64,000 nt of DNA, taken from NCBI GenBank assembly GCA_036852015.1, contig JAANDG010000079.1:1-64000 (forward strand). The letters run 5' to 3'. Positions 1 through 10,000 of the stretch are shown one piece after another (the first letter of the stretch is position 1; each line of letters starts with the position of its first letter). The stretch comes from Pelodera strongyloides. Taxonomy: Eukaryota; Nematoda; Chromadorea; Rhabditida; Rhabditidae. The notes below the pieces were generated by a model. The model was given only the letters and a program-made list of their open reading frames with translations. It was not told where the DNA came from and did no database searches. Both the position numbers and the translations under genes were made by a program.

Positions 1-62
1 TTCATACGCAAGCAAACAATGAGAACAAACGAGAAAGAGAACAGATTAGCACAATAAATAAC

Positions 63-486
63 CTGTTTGTAATCTTCGGGGAAAGTGATCCCTGTTTTGT
101 TCTCAAACATAGTTTTCTGTTCGGGAACATTCCAGCTTTCCCTTGGAACCGAACCGTTTCTTCCAATGCCATCACCACGAGAAGCAGCTGAAAAAAAACC
201 AAGTCTAAAGAGTAACCGGTTTACAAACAGCGCAGAAAACTACATCTCCATATTTACGAACAAGAACCCACATCACCCTCACACAAAGCCAGTAAGCAAT
301 TTACATCAAATACTACAGTACTACAGTACTACAGTGCCTACGTAGTACCGTAGTACTACAAACTAAAGACTACAGTACTACAGTACAAGTTAGGCTTGAG
401 TTACGAGAAAATATGCACGTACCTTGAAATATTTTTATTTTGAAGTCACAAACAGGCAGAAAATCGACCGCAAAAGGGATGGAGGT
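63..486 (-). CDS. two possible exons of an unrecognised gene, partial
   Basis: On the minus strand an open segment 187-63 is bounded by an acceptor (TTTTTTTCAG) and a donor (GTTATT). In one frame it reads like normal protein (…TMFENKTGITFPEDYKQ). An upstream open segment 486-423 ends at a GTACGT donor in matching phase (…VCDFKIKIFQ). Together they would give about 63 residues, and the gene would continue beyond base 1 of the window. I do not recognise the protein. The alternative is chance splice-like signals in intergenic DNA. Confidence 0.3.
307..388. repeat. short TACTACAG-type tandem repeat
   Basis: Imperfect runs of TACTACAG and TACCGTAGTACTACA recur over about 80 bases. It is a simple degenerate microsatellite within the putative intron of the minus-strand exon pair. 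Confidence 0.6.
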
Positions 487-863
487 CTGACGCTGACGGA
501 GAGTCTAAAGTTTAACTTCAAAAAAAAAATATATTTAAAAGTGGATTTTCAAGTGTGGAAGACACATCTTACTAAACAGAACAAACACAAAACAAGAAAT
601 CTCACCAAATATCCCAACCAAGAATTGGGACAAATCAAATCAAAGAAGTAGCGGACAGAAAGAAGCTTTTGTGTGCTTGAAGTTGGAGTCATAATTTATT
701 TGTTTCCAAAAAAAATGCGGTTCCACAATTATTGTATTCTGCATCTAATCTACCGTACACCATATTTCAAAATTTCGTCTCTACGGGATTATCCTGCGCG
801 ATAACGTACCGTATTTTGCCACGAGTTGCAACACTGCGTGTAGGAACTTTTTTATTTTTACAA
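487..863. other. no gene recognised; left flank of transposon-like element
   Basis: AT-rich sequence with a short A9 run near 521. No convincing exon or RNA gene is visible. It ends in ACAA directly before the terminal inverted repeat at 864; the same four bases follow the last repeat copy at 6685. Confidence 0.5.
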
Positions 864-1045
864 CACAGTTGGTAGAGAGTGCAGAGCATGCAGCGTGCGA
901 GAGCGTGCAGCGTGCTAGACACTACAAGAATGTACGAAATGACGAATTAAACGGTCATTTTCACGCAAAAAATATTTTTTGCTTTTTACCCAAAATTAAA
1001 ATATTTATGTAAAATGTGTGATTTATTATATTGTAAATAAAATTG

Positions 1046-1740
1046 CCTAGCGACCTCCGCGCATATTTTAGGAGTATTTCAATAAAATAAACCTTTTCAT
1101 GAAACCTTCTAGTTTTCGAAAATTTACGCCCGGCGTAGAATTAGCGGAAACTGCTCAAAAATATAAAAATTCATATAAAATTTGTGGGTCAATATATCCG
1201 CCCAGAAACTGCCAAGCGACCTCCGGGTCGTTTTTAGGAGTATTTTACTCAAATAAACCATATCTCTAAACCTTCTAGTTTTCGAAAATTTACGCCCGGC
1301 GCTGTTTTAGTGAAAGTGACTCAAACATATAAAATTTTATATAAATTTTGTGGGTCAATATTTCCATCCGGGAAACTACCTAGCGACCTCCGCGCATATT
1401 TTAGGAGTATTTTACTCTAATTAACCTTTTCACGAAACCTTCTAGTTTTCGAGAATTTTTGCCCGAAGCAGAATTAGCGGAAACCGCTCAAAAATATAAA
1501 AACTCATAAAAAACACATGGGTCCATATTCCATCAGAAGATTCTCTAGCGACCTCCGGGACACTCTTAGGAGTCTTTTACTCAAATAAATCACATTACGA
1601 AACATGCTAGTTATCGAGAATTTTTGCCCGTCTTGAAAAAATAGGTTCATGTTATCTGCGAAAATAACACGTCAAACGTTTTTTACTGGATACACTAAAA
1701 TAATTTTAAAATAGAACTTTCCATTAGATCCCCTAGCGGA
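1046..1740 (+). repeat. diverged 167-bp tandem repeat inside TIR element copy 1
   Basis: Units start near 1046, 1213, 1379 and 1544, each opening with a variant of CTAGCGACCTCCG, followed by TTTTAGGAGTATTT, CCTTCTAGTTTTCGA and TTTACGCCCGGCG. A more degraded unit may start near 1730. Spacing is 165-167 bp. Confidence 0.8.
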
Positions 1741-2324
1741 ATCCTTTCATTCCATTGAATATTTTCTGGCAACAAGTAGCATGTAAGTAAACACTTCTGG
1801 ATTGCCACCTATTGTGAAAAACATACGCATCTTAAACGCAAGACCGCCGGCGCATAGGATGCCTCTAACGGCCTCCGCAAAAATGTCTAGAGGTTCTTTT
1901 TTACAGGAAACGTATTATTCACAGTAACATCTTTGTAAACGATTTTCTGTAAACTGCGCGGCAGTTTCTATCAATTCATTCTACAAGTAAAGGAATACCC
2001 AAAAATTCCGCTTTCCTTCCAAAAACATCACAATTACTTCAAATAAACCCAGTGCCAGTGGATTCAGCGTGAAAATTGGGTATTGTAAAGAACTATAGCA
2101 AGTTTAGTAATAGGGGGGGGTCACGAAGACACAAGCTTCAACGAAACTCAAGAGGTGCGCGCGGCAACAGTTTGGGGGTGTTTCCCGCAAAAGAATTTGA
2201 TGCGCGCCGCAAAAGGTTTTTTCAATGACACCGGTTGCCGTTTTGTTGCGGGAAACACCCCCAAAACGTTGCCGAAATGGTGCGGAAACGTTGCGGGAAG
2301 AGTAGCAACTGCAAAAAGAAAGCA

Positions 2325-2401
2325 GCTTGTTGGATTCGAACCTACACCCTTGTTAGCTTACTTTCTCTAAAGAGCGCCTTAGGCCACTCGGCCACACAAC
2401 A
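2325..2401 (-). other. tRNA-like block with pol III A and B boxes (SINE-like)
   Basis: Read on the minus strand this contains a canonical A box TGGCCGAGTGG (2394-2384) and B box GGTTCGAATCC (2342-2332), as in Leu/Ser-type tRNAs with a long variable arm. The acceptor ends do not pair and the anticodon stem cannot be folded, so it is not a functional tRNA. It is best read as a tRNA-derived pol III promoter or a decayed tRNA carried inside the element. Confidence 0.6.
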
Positions 2402-2981
2402 CATGTGAGACCTGTGCTTGCGGAAAAATATAGGTACATCTGCTGCAGTTACGGCAGATCCTCCGAGCTCTTTCAGAAACGTTGCCGAAGCGGTACGGAA
2501 ATGTTGCGGGGCGCAAATTCCGCGCCGGTGTTTCCCGCAAAGGATCGGCGCGCATTTTGCGCCCCATTTCTATTCGGCGCGCATTTTGTTTCCCATTCCT
2601 TTGCGGCGCGCATTTTGTTTCCCGAAATGTTGCGGCGCGCAACTCATCGGCTCTCAGTGTTCTGGAAAATCCCTGCACCTGCCATGTTTTTCTAAGCTCA
2701 TGCGCTGCCTGAAGTTGAGTGACGCATTATTCTTCCGGGCTGCTAAAGAACAGGCGTCAGTAAACGCAGTCAACAACTTTCTGGTTGTCGACAGAGTTTA
2801 CCTTTGCACCCAAAAAGTTGGATTTTAATGTTCAATACATTGGTGTGGTTCATTCGAAGTTTTATGAAAGTTTGAACCGCAAAACTGCAAAACCCTTTGC
2901 CTTTGTTGTCTATGTTCTTGTTTCTGTCTACGGTATCTAGTTACGGATCTTCATTTTCAAGCTAATCACCTTTTGCCTATT

Positions 2982-3323
2982 ATGTTAAACGATTTCGTCA
3001 TATTTGAGGAAGCTGGGAGTTTTAGCACTGAAAAATTTGGGGAACATTTTTTATATGTGGGCCCTCAGCCTTTGAAGGGTGGGACTCGCGAGAAAGATAC
3101 TTTTCTAACTTTTCTAATTTACTCCGGTTCTCCGTACGAGTTTACACGTGACAACGTACACATGACAGAGTATTTACAGAATATTAATTATACGGGACAG
3201 AAATTAGAATTGCCGGACTGGAACCATATGCTTAAGCAGGTACATGAAAGCAGTGACAATAAACAACAAATTGTGAGCATAAATGTGTACAACGTAGAAA
3301 TAGGAGCCTTTTATGAAACGTGA
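2982..3323 (+). CDS. hypothetical 113-aa protein within TIR element copy 1
   Basis: An uninterrupted frame from ATG (MLNDFVIFEEAGSF…) to TGA. The composition is protein-like, mixed polar and aromatic, without low complexity. No domain, signal peptide or membrane segment is recognised. It is the only sizeable intact frame in the element and lies near its right end. The equivalent frame in copy 2 (from 5880) is broken by several small indels. It could be a remnant of the element's own gene, the last exon of a captured host gene, or a chance frame. Function unknown. Confidence 0.4.
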   Translation: MLNDFVIFEEAGSFSTEKFGEHFLYVGPQPLKGGTREKDTFLTFLIYSGSPYEFTRDNVHMTEYLQNINYTGQKLELPDWNHMLKQVHESSDNKQQIVSINVYNVEIGAFYET

Positions 3324-3956
3324 CTTTTTTATTTAATGTACGGGTTTTCAGATCGTCGGGCTGTTCTAATTGCCTTTTACGAATAGAAATTACTATGAAA
3401 ATCCATTGTCATGTGGAGTACCGGGATAATGTAAAAAAAAGTAACACAACAATAATTTTCTTGTGAGTGTGCCCTTTTAAAAGACTATCGTGACTGAACA
3501 AGCAAGTTTTCTAAGTAAAACACCAGTTATTTGATAATTCATATTGTATTCACAATAATTATGAATAATAACAAGCCTAATAATGGTCTGTTATATTCAT
3601 TTAATTTATTTATTACTGTGCAATATCATGAATTTTTGAAATGTGTCAATATAAAATGCAGATAGGTACCGTAGTTTGATGGGTGAAATGTCGCAAAATC
3701 GTGTGAAAACAAAGCCGCGATAAACGCGCGGATTTTGGCTCCACCTTTTTCATGTCAGCCACCTACCAACTGTGCACAGTTGGTAGAGAGTGCAGAGCAT
3801 GCAGCGTGCGAGAGCGTGCAGCGTGCTAGACACTACAAGAATGTACGAAATGACGAATTAAACGGTCATTTTCACGCAAAAAATATTTTTTGCTTTTTAC
3901 CCAAAATTAAAATATTTATGTAAAATGTGTGATTTATTATATTGTAAATAAAATTG

Positions 3957-4650
3957 CCTAGCGACCTCCGCGCATATTTTAGGAGTATTTCAATAAAATA
4001 AACCTTTTCATGAAACCTTCTAGTTTTCGAAAATTTACGCCCGGCGTAGAATTAGCGGAAACTGCTCAAAAATATAAAAATTCATATAAAATTTGTGGGT
4101 CAATATATCCGCCCAGAAACTGCCAAGCGACCTCCGGGTCGTTTTTAGGAGTATTTTACTCAAATAAACCATATCTCTAAACCTTCTAGTTTTCGAAAAT
4201 TTACGCCCGGCGCTGTTTTAGTGAAAGTGACTCAAACATATAAAATTTTATATAAATTTTATGGGTCAATATTTCCATCCGGAAACTACCTAGCGACCTC
4301 CGCGCATATTTTAGGAGTATTTTACTCTAATTAACCTTTTCACGAAACCTTCTAGTTTTCGAGAATTTTTGCCCGAAGCAGAATTAGCGGAAACCGCTCA
4401 AAAATATAAAAACTCATAAAAAACACATGGGTCCATATTCCATCAGAAGATTCTCTAGCGACCTCCGGGACACTCTTAGGAGTCTTTTACTCAAATAAAT
4501 CACATTACGAAACATGCTAGTTATCGAGAATTTTTGCCCGTCTTGAAAAAATAGGTTCATGTTATCTGCGAAAATAACACGTCAAACGTTTTTTTACTGG
4601 ATACATTAAAATAATTTTAAAATAGAACTTTCCATTAGATCCCCTAGCGG
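3957..4650 (+). repeat. diverged 167-bp tandem repeat inside TIR element copy 2
   Basis: Same units as in copy 1, starting near 3957, 4124, 4289 and 4454. Corresponding units of the two element copies are nearly identical, while neighbouring units within one copy differ strongly. The tandem repeat is therefore older than the element duplication. Confidence 0.8.
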
Positions 4651-5240
4651 AATCCTTTCATTCCATTGAATATTTTCTGGCAACAAGTAGCATGTAAGTA
4701 AACACTTCTGGATTGCCACCTATTGTGAAAAACATACGCATCTTAAACGCAAGACCGCCGGCGCATAGGATGCCTCTAACGGCCTCCGCAAAAATGTCTA
4801 GAGGTTCTTTTTTACAGGAAACGTATTATTCACAGTAACATCTTTGTAAACGATTTTCTGTAAACTGCGCGGCAGTTTCTATCAATTCATTCTACAAGTA
4901 AAGGAATACCCAAAAATTCCGCTTTCCTTCCAAAAACATCACAATTACTTCAAATAAACCCAGTGCCAGTGGATTCAGCGTGAAAATTGGGTATTGTAAA
5001 GAACTATAGCAAGTTTAGTAATAGGGGGGGGGTGGGGGTCACGAAGACACAAGCTTCAACGAAACTCAAGAGTTGCGCGCGGCAACAGTTTGGGGGGTTT
5101 CCCGCAAAAGAATTTGAGGCGCGCCGCAAAAGGTTTTTTCAATGACACCGGTTGCCGTTTTGTTGCGGGAAACACCCCCAAAACGTTGCCGAAATGTGCG
5201 GAAACGTTGCGGGAAGAGTAGCAACTGCAAAAAGAAAGCA

Positions 5241-5317
5241 GCTTGTTGGATTCGAACCTACACCCTTGTTAGCTTACTTTCTCTAAAGAGCGCCTTAGGC
5301 CACTCGGCCACACAACA
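5241..5317 (-). other. tRNA-like block with pol III A and B boxes, copy 2
   Basis: Second copy of the minus-strand tRNA-like block, with A box TGGCCGAGTGG (5310-5300) and B box GGTTCGAATCC (5258-5248) unchanged. As in the first copy, the acceptor halves do not pair. Confidence 0.6.
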
Positions 5318-5879
5318 CATGTGAGACCTGTGCTTGCGGAAAAATATAGGTACATCTGCTGCAGTTACGGCAGATCCTCCGAGCTCTTTCAGAAACGTTG
5401 CCGAAGCGGTACGGAAATGTTGCGGGGCGCAAATTCCGCGCCGGTGTTTCCCGCAAAGGATCGGCGCGCATTTTGCGCCCCATTTCTATTCGGCGGCGCG
5501 CATTTTGTTTCCCATGTTGCCCGAAATGTTGCGGCGCGCAACTCATCGGCTCTCAGTGTTCTGGAAAATCCCTGCACCTGCCATGTTTTTCTAAGCTCAT
5601 GCGCTGCCTGAAGTTGAGTGACGCATTATTCTTCCGGGCTGCTAAAGAACAGGCGTCAGTAAACGCAGTCAACAACTTTCTGGTTGTCGACAGAGTTTAC
5701 CTTTGCACCCAAAAAGTTGGATTTTAATGTTCAATACATTGGTGTGGTTCATCCGAAGTTTTATGAAAGTTTGAACCGCAAAACTGCAAAACCCTTTGCC
5801 TTTGTTGTCTTGTTCTTGTTTCTGTCTACGGTATCTAGTTACGGATCTTCATTTTCAAGCTAATCACCTTTTGCCTATT

Positions 5880-6212
5880 ATGTTAAACGATTTCGTCATA
5901 TTTGAGGAAGCTGGGAGAGTTTAGACTGAAAAATTGGGACATTTTTAAGTGGGCCCTCAGCCTTTGAAGGGTGGGACTCGCGAAAAAGATACTTTTCTAA
6001 CTTTCTAATTACTCCGGTCTCCGTACGAGTTTACACGTGACAACGTACACATGACAGAGTATTTACAGAATATTAATTATACGGGACAGAAATTAGAATT
6101 GCCGGACTGGAACCATATGCTTAAGCAGGTACATGAAAGCAGTGACAATAAACAACAAATTGTGAGCATAAATGTGTACAACGTAGAAATAGGAGCCTTT
6201 TATGAAACGTGA
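5880..6212 (+). pseudogene. frameshifted copy of the 113-aa reading frame
   Basis: Aligned with 2982-3323, this copy starts with the same MLNDFVIFEEAG but then carries several one- to few-base changes (for example GGGAGAGTTTAGAC for GGGAGTTTTAGCAC). These shift the frame repeatedly and remove part of the middle. The 3' half matches again (from about 6010). It is a broken copy. Confidence 0.7.
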
Positions 6213-6318
6213 CTTTTTTATTTAATGTACGGGTTTTCAGATCGTCGGGCTGTTCTAATTGCCTTTTACGAATAGAAATTACTATGAAAATCCATTGTCA
6301 TGTGGAGTACCGGGATAA

Positions 6319-6320
<2 letters not shown>

Positions 6321-6353
<33 letters not shown>

Positions 6354-6361
6354 AAAAAAAT
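6321..6361 (+). repeat. poly(A) tract in TIR element copy 2
   Basis: About 32 consecutive A residues followed by CAAAAAAATAA. Copy 1 has only eight A residues at the same place (near 3433), so this is a length expansion rather than a retrotransposon tail. Confidence 0.8.
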
Positions 6362-6685
6362 AACCCTTTTCTTGTGAGTGTGCCCTTTTAAAAGACTATC
6401 GTGACTGAACAAGCAAGTTTTCTAAGTAAAACACCAGTTATTTGATAATTCATATTGTATTCACAATAATTATGAATAATAACAAGCCTAATAATGGTCT
6501 GTTATATTCATTTAATTTATTTATTACTGTGCAATATCATGAATTTTTGAAATGTGTCAATATAAAATGCAGATAGGTACCGTAGTTTGATGGGTGAAAT
6601 GTCGCAAAATCGTGTGAAAACAAAGCCGCGATAAACGCGCGGATTTTGGCTCCACCTTTTTCATGTCAGCCACCTACCAACTGTG

Positions 6686-7005
6686 ACAAAAATGCAAACA
6701 ACAAACAAAATAAAACAAAATTTTCTCATTTATATTACTTTTGGAATTCGTTTTCTAATCTAGGAACCGTCTAACTAACGGTACGCTATAGTCACGGCAT
6801 GCTAGTCTTAACAACTCTTGACAACCACAAAATCCATTCATTCATTCATTGGTGTCATCTTCTTGTCATTGGGTGGTTTCTGCTAAACAGGAATGTAATT
6901 TGTGTAATTCGTCATATTTGGGGTTGTGTTTCGTAGTCAACCCACTTATTTGACTTGTGTTTAGTTCAGAGCCGCCAGACTTCATGAATAATAACTGTAC
7001 ATGAA
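6686..7005. other. 5' flank of the GM130 gene
   Basis: About 320 bp between the transposon pair and the first coding ATG at 7006. Contains simple A/C-rich sequence and an ATTCATTCATTCATT run near 6836. No TATA box or other core promoter signal is convincing. The 5' UTR and promoter presumably lie here or in the transposon copy. Confidence 0.4.
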
Positions 7006-10000
7006 ATGGACGTGTCTTCCAAAGCGGAAAAACTTTCACTTGCTCGGAAAAAGGTATATTTACAGGTATCGACTATTGTTGAACATAGCATTACAGTCTT
7101 TATGCGGAACCAAAATGGATAATTTCTGTGGTAATTCATAAATTCATTGCGAAGTCGGATTACATAGATTTAGTTGAAGCCCTTTTTGGTTTATTAAATT
7201 AGTTCTTAGAGTGTTAGATATTACTGCATGAAATCAAATTAAAGTTGTGTTTTCCTTGTCAATATGACAGAACTTGTACTGTAGTACTGTACTGCTTATT
7301 ATCTACTGAAAATATAAACTTTTTTTTTAGCTGAAAGAGTTTGAAGCAAGGAGAGAGCGGGAAAACGGCCTATCGCCGGAGCCGTCCGTCTCATCTTTAG
7401 TATTTTCTGAACAAGTAGGTTTTATTTATGTTCTTGCAAACTACCGCGACCAAGCCAAGCCTTGCTAATGTGGGTGTGATTGATCTATTATAAACGAGTG
7501 CATTTGCATTGCATAACATTTTGTTATGCAAACAACGCAAAAAGACTATGCTTATCAAACTGCTCCCTTGTTAGTATGTTGTTGTCCTTACTGCACTGAC
7601 GTCTACGTCTTAGGGTTCCTTTTGGCCATTTACAAAATTCACGTTTTGCCTAATTTTTTTGCCTCATCTATCGACCAATAAAGTTCTTATTAAACATTTT
7701 CAGGCGGGATCTGCACCAAATTCTTTTTCTATGGAGGCTAATGGGAGATCGTCAGCCGTTAGTGATCACTCTGGTACGTAATACTTAATTTCATGTCCTG
7801 TGTAGAAATTTGTCCCTTTCATTACGTGACAAGAGTATGTTCTTAATGGCGCGTTCGGGATTGATTTTCCGAAAGGAAACTCGGCCAAATCCTCGTTCGG
7901 GATGGACATTTTGGAAACGTTCTAATGCTTGGAGAAAACAAAAAATACAGTATAAATTAGCATGGAAAATTTGAAAAATATGCGCGGGAAACGTTTTTCG
8001 CAAGCTAATTCATACTGTATTTTTTGTTTTCTCCAAGCGTTGGAACGTTTCCAAACTGTCCATCCCGAACGAGGATTTGGCCGAGTTTCCTTTCGGAAAA
8101 TCAATCCCGAACGCGCGGCTTAGATTTTACTTACGTACCGCGTTCACCCAAGTAAGAGCGGCAATTTGTTCAATTCTCTCCCTGTTCGATTAGTTGTCCT
8201 TTTCAAGCCAACAGTTATGTGCATGTGGGATCGGAGGCTGTTAGAGGAAGTCGCGCACCAATTTCCACGCCATCTGATGCGCCCCGGTTGCCGAGTGGGG
8301 ACTTCATTGTACCAATTAATGGTTCCTCTTCTGGAAGTCAGTCCTCTCAGGTATGCTACAACTTTGTTGATCGTTTTTTGTTCTTTGTTTGTTGCTTTTT
8401 TTATGGTTTATTCTCGACCACTCTATTTTACTAGTGTTTAGTGGAGAGTTTAGGGAACTTCACGTCTAGGTTTGACTTTTGTATGTATCTAACTTAACTT
8501 CATGCTTCAGACATATTTTTATACGACTTTAGTATTTGTTTCTTTTAGCAACATGATGTTGAAAAGCTATGTGCAGTCATTGCGCAAAAGGACGCTGCAT
8601 GTGAGCAGTTGACAACTCAGCTACAGGAATTGGTATGTTTTAATTTTGGGTTTGTACTTTGTTTATGTCTAGTGAAATTGTATAGCAACTCCACTTATAT
8701 TTATAACCAGTCGGCTACCGCCGCCTGAGGCGTCTTTCCAATATGCGCTGATGGTCGCTATGTTTCACTGGGCTATATCTATAAGTAGAGGCAACTCTTT
8801 CTCGCAAGAATAGTTTCCTGGGGAAAGAACTTAGTTTCTGTTGACTATATTTCTCCTTGTCTGCAACTTGCTCTACTCTAGGACATCGAAAAAATTGCCA
8901 AAGCCTAAAAGCAGCTTAATATCGCGTGGCTGATACGCCGCAATGTTTCTCTGGGCTATATAAGTTAGGAGGAAACATTTCTATCCGAGGAGTCTCCAGT
9001 CTTTCTTTTTCTTTTTGAAACCCATACCAATATTGAACACGGGTTAGAACTTAGTTTATATTATATTATATATTGAATACTTTATTCTGAAAAAGAACAA
9101 AAGCGAAATAATACAGCGTGAACAAATACATACAAAAAAAAACGTAAAGCGAAATACTGGACAACACAAAAATACGGAAAAGGTTCGTAGGTAAATGGCT
9201 ATAGGCTATACGTGGGGATAAGTAAGAGAATTTCGATTGAGCCGAGTTTTGAAAATTTCTACACTAGAAGGGAAGGGATGGAAAACTTCAAGAGGTAAGG
9301 AATTCCACGATCTGACTACGCGCCTTTGGTAGAAGTGACATGAGACATCAGAGCTAGAAGAACAATGTTTCAGTTGATATGTGTGACAATTACGAGGAGG
9401 ACGGTCAGAAAATTCGAAAGAAGGAGAAGGGTAAAAATCACGAGAGAAAACAGAACGATAACAACGTACAAGGTCATAAACTATTCTACGGTGTTCGAGA
9501 GGTTTCAGATCAAATGAATGGAGGAGATCAAAGTAAGGAACTGCATCGGTTTCGGGAAAACATTTCTTATAGGCGAACGATAAAAACCGCTTTTGGACAG
9601 CTTCAATTTTGTTTATTAGGGTAAGTTGGTGAGGATTCCATACTTCTGAAGCATATTCCAAGAGAGGTCTACAAAAAGCAATGAAAGCAGCACGGTAAGT
9701 GGAAAGATGTGGAAATTTTATAGACCGTTTCTGTTGACTATATTCCTCCTAAATTGTCTGCAACTTGCTGGACTCTACAATATCGAAAAAATTTCAAATC
9801 CAAAAAAAGGAATGTGCCTGGATGATACGTCGCAATGTTTCGCTGGGCTATATAAGTTAGAAGCAAACATTTGTCCGAAGGGAATGGTTTCACTTTTGTT
9901 ATTTTCCTTTTGAAACCTACACCAATATCAAACACGGGGATATAACTTAGTTTCTGTTGACTATATTCCTCCTAAATAAGGACCGGCGCCACGGGGAACA

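Larger units (their letters stand above)
864..3774 (+). mobile_element. 2.9 kb TIR element, copy 1
   Basis: The element begins CACAGTTGGTAG and ends CTACCAACTGTG, a perfect 12-bp terminal inverted repeat. Inside, in order, are a diverged 167-bp tandem repeat (about 1046-1740), a GC-rich patch with many GTTGCGGGAAA/GGCGCGCA words (2150-2650), a minus-strand tRNA-like block (2325-2401) and one 113-codon reading frame (2982-3323). No transposase is recognisable, so it looks non-autonomous or of an unknown class. A near-identical copy follows with no base in between. The outer flanks of the pair both carry ACAA, a possible 4-bp target duplication. Confidence 0.75.
3775..6685 (+). mobile_element. 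2.9 kb TIR element, copy 2 (head-to-tail with copy 1)
   Basis: Same organisation and about the same length as copy 1, starting CACAGTTGGTAG at 3775 and ending CTACCAACTGTG at 6685. Differences are scattered substitutions, small deletions around 5925-6020, a G-tract change near 5030 and a long A tract (6321-6352) where copy 1 has a short one. The junction with copy 1 is two inward-facing termini with nothing between, a perfect 24-bp palindrome. Confidence 0.75.

Noticed and set aside
2325..2401. Functional tRNA-Leu or tRNA-Ser gene
   Set aside because: A and B boxes are perfect, but the acceptor stem does not pair and no valid anticodon stem-loop can be formed.
2155..2828. Open frames over the GC-rich patch of the TIR element
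   Set aside because: Low-complexity translations of repeated GTTGCGGGAAA and GGCGCGCA words, mutually overlapping in several frames and not conserved between copies.
8166..8441. Frame MCMWDRRLLEEV… for GM130 exon 4
   Set aside because: It fits the simplest exon 3 donor but not the phase of exon 5. The alternative frame (HVGSEAVRGSRAPISTPSDA) ends in phase at 8350 and has the Ser/Pro-rich composition expected before the coiled coil.
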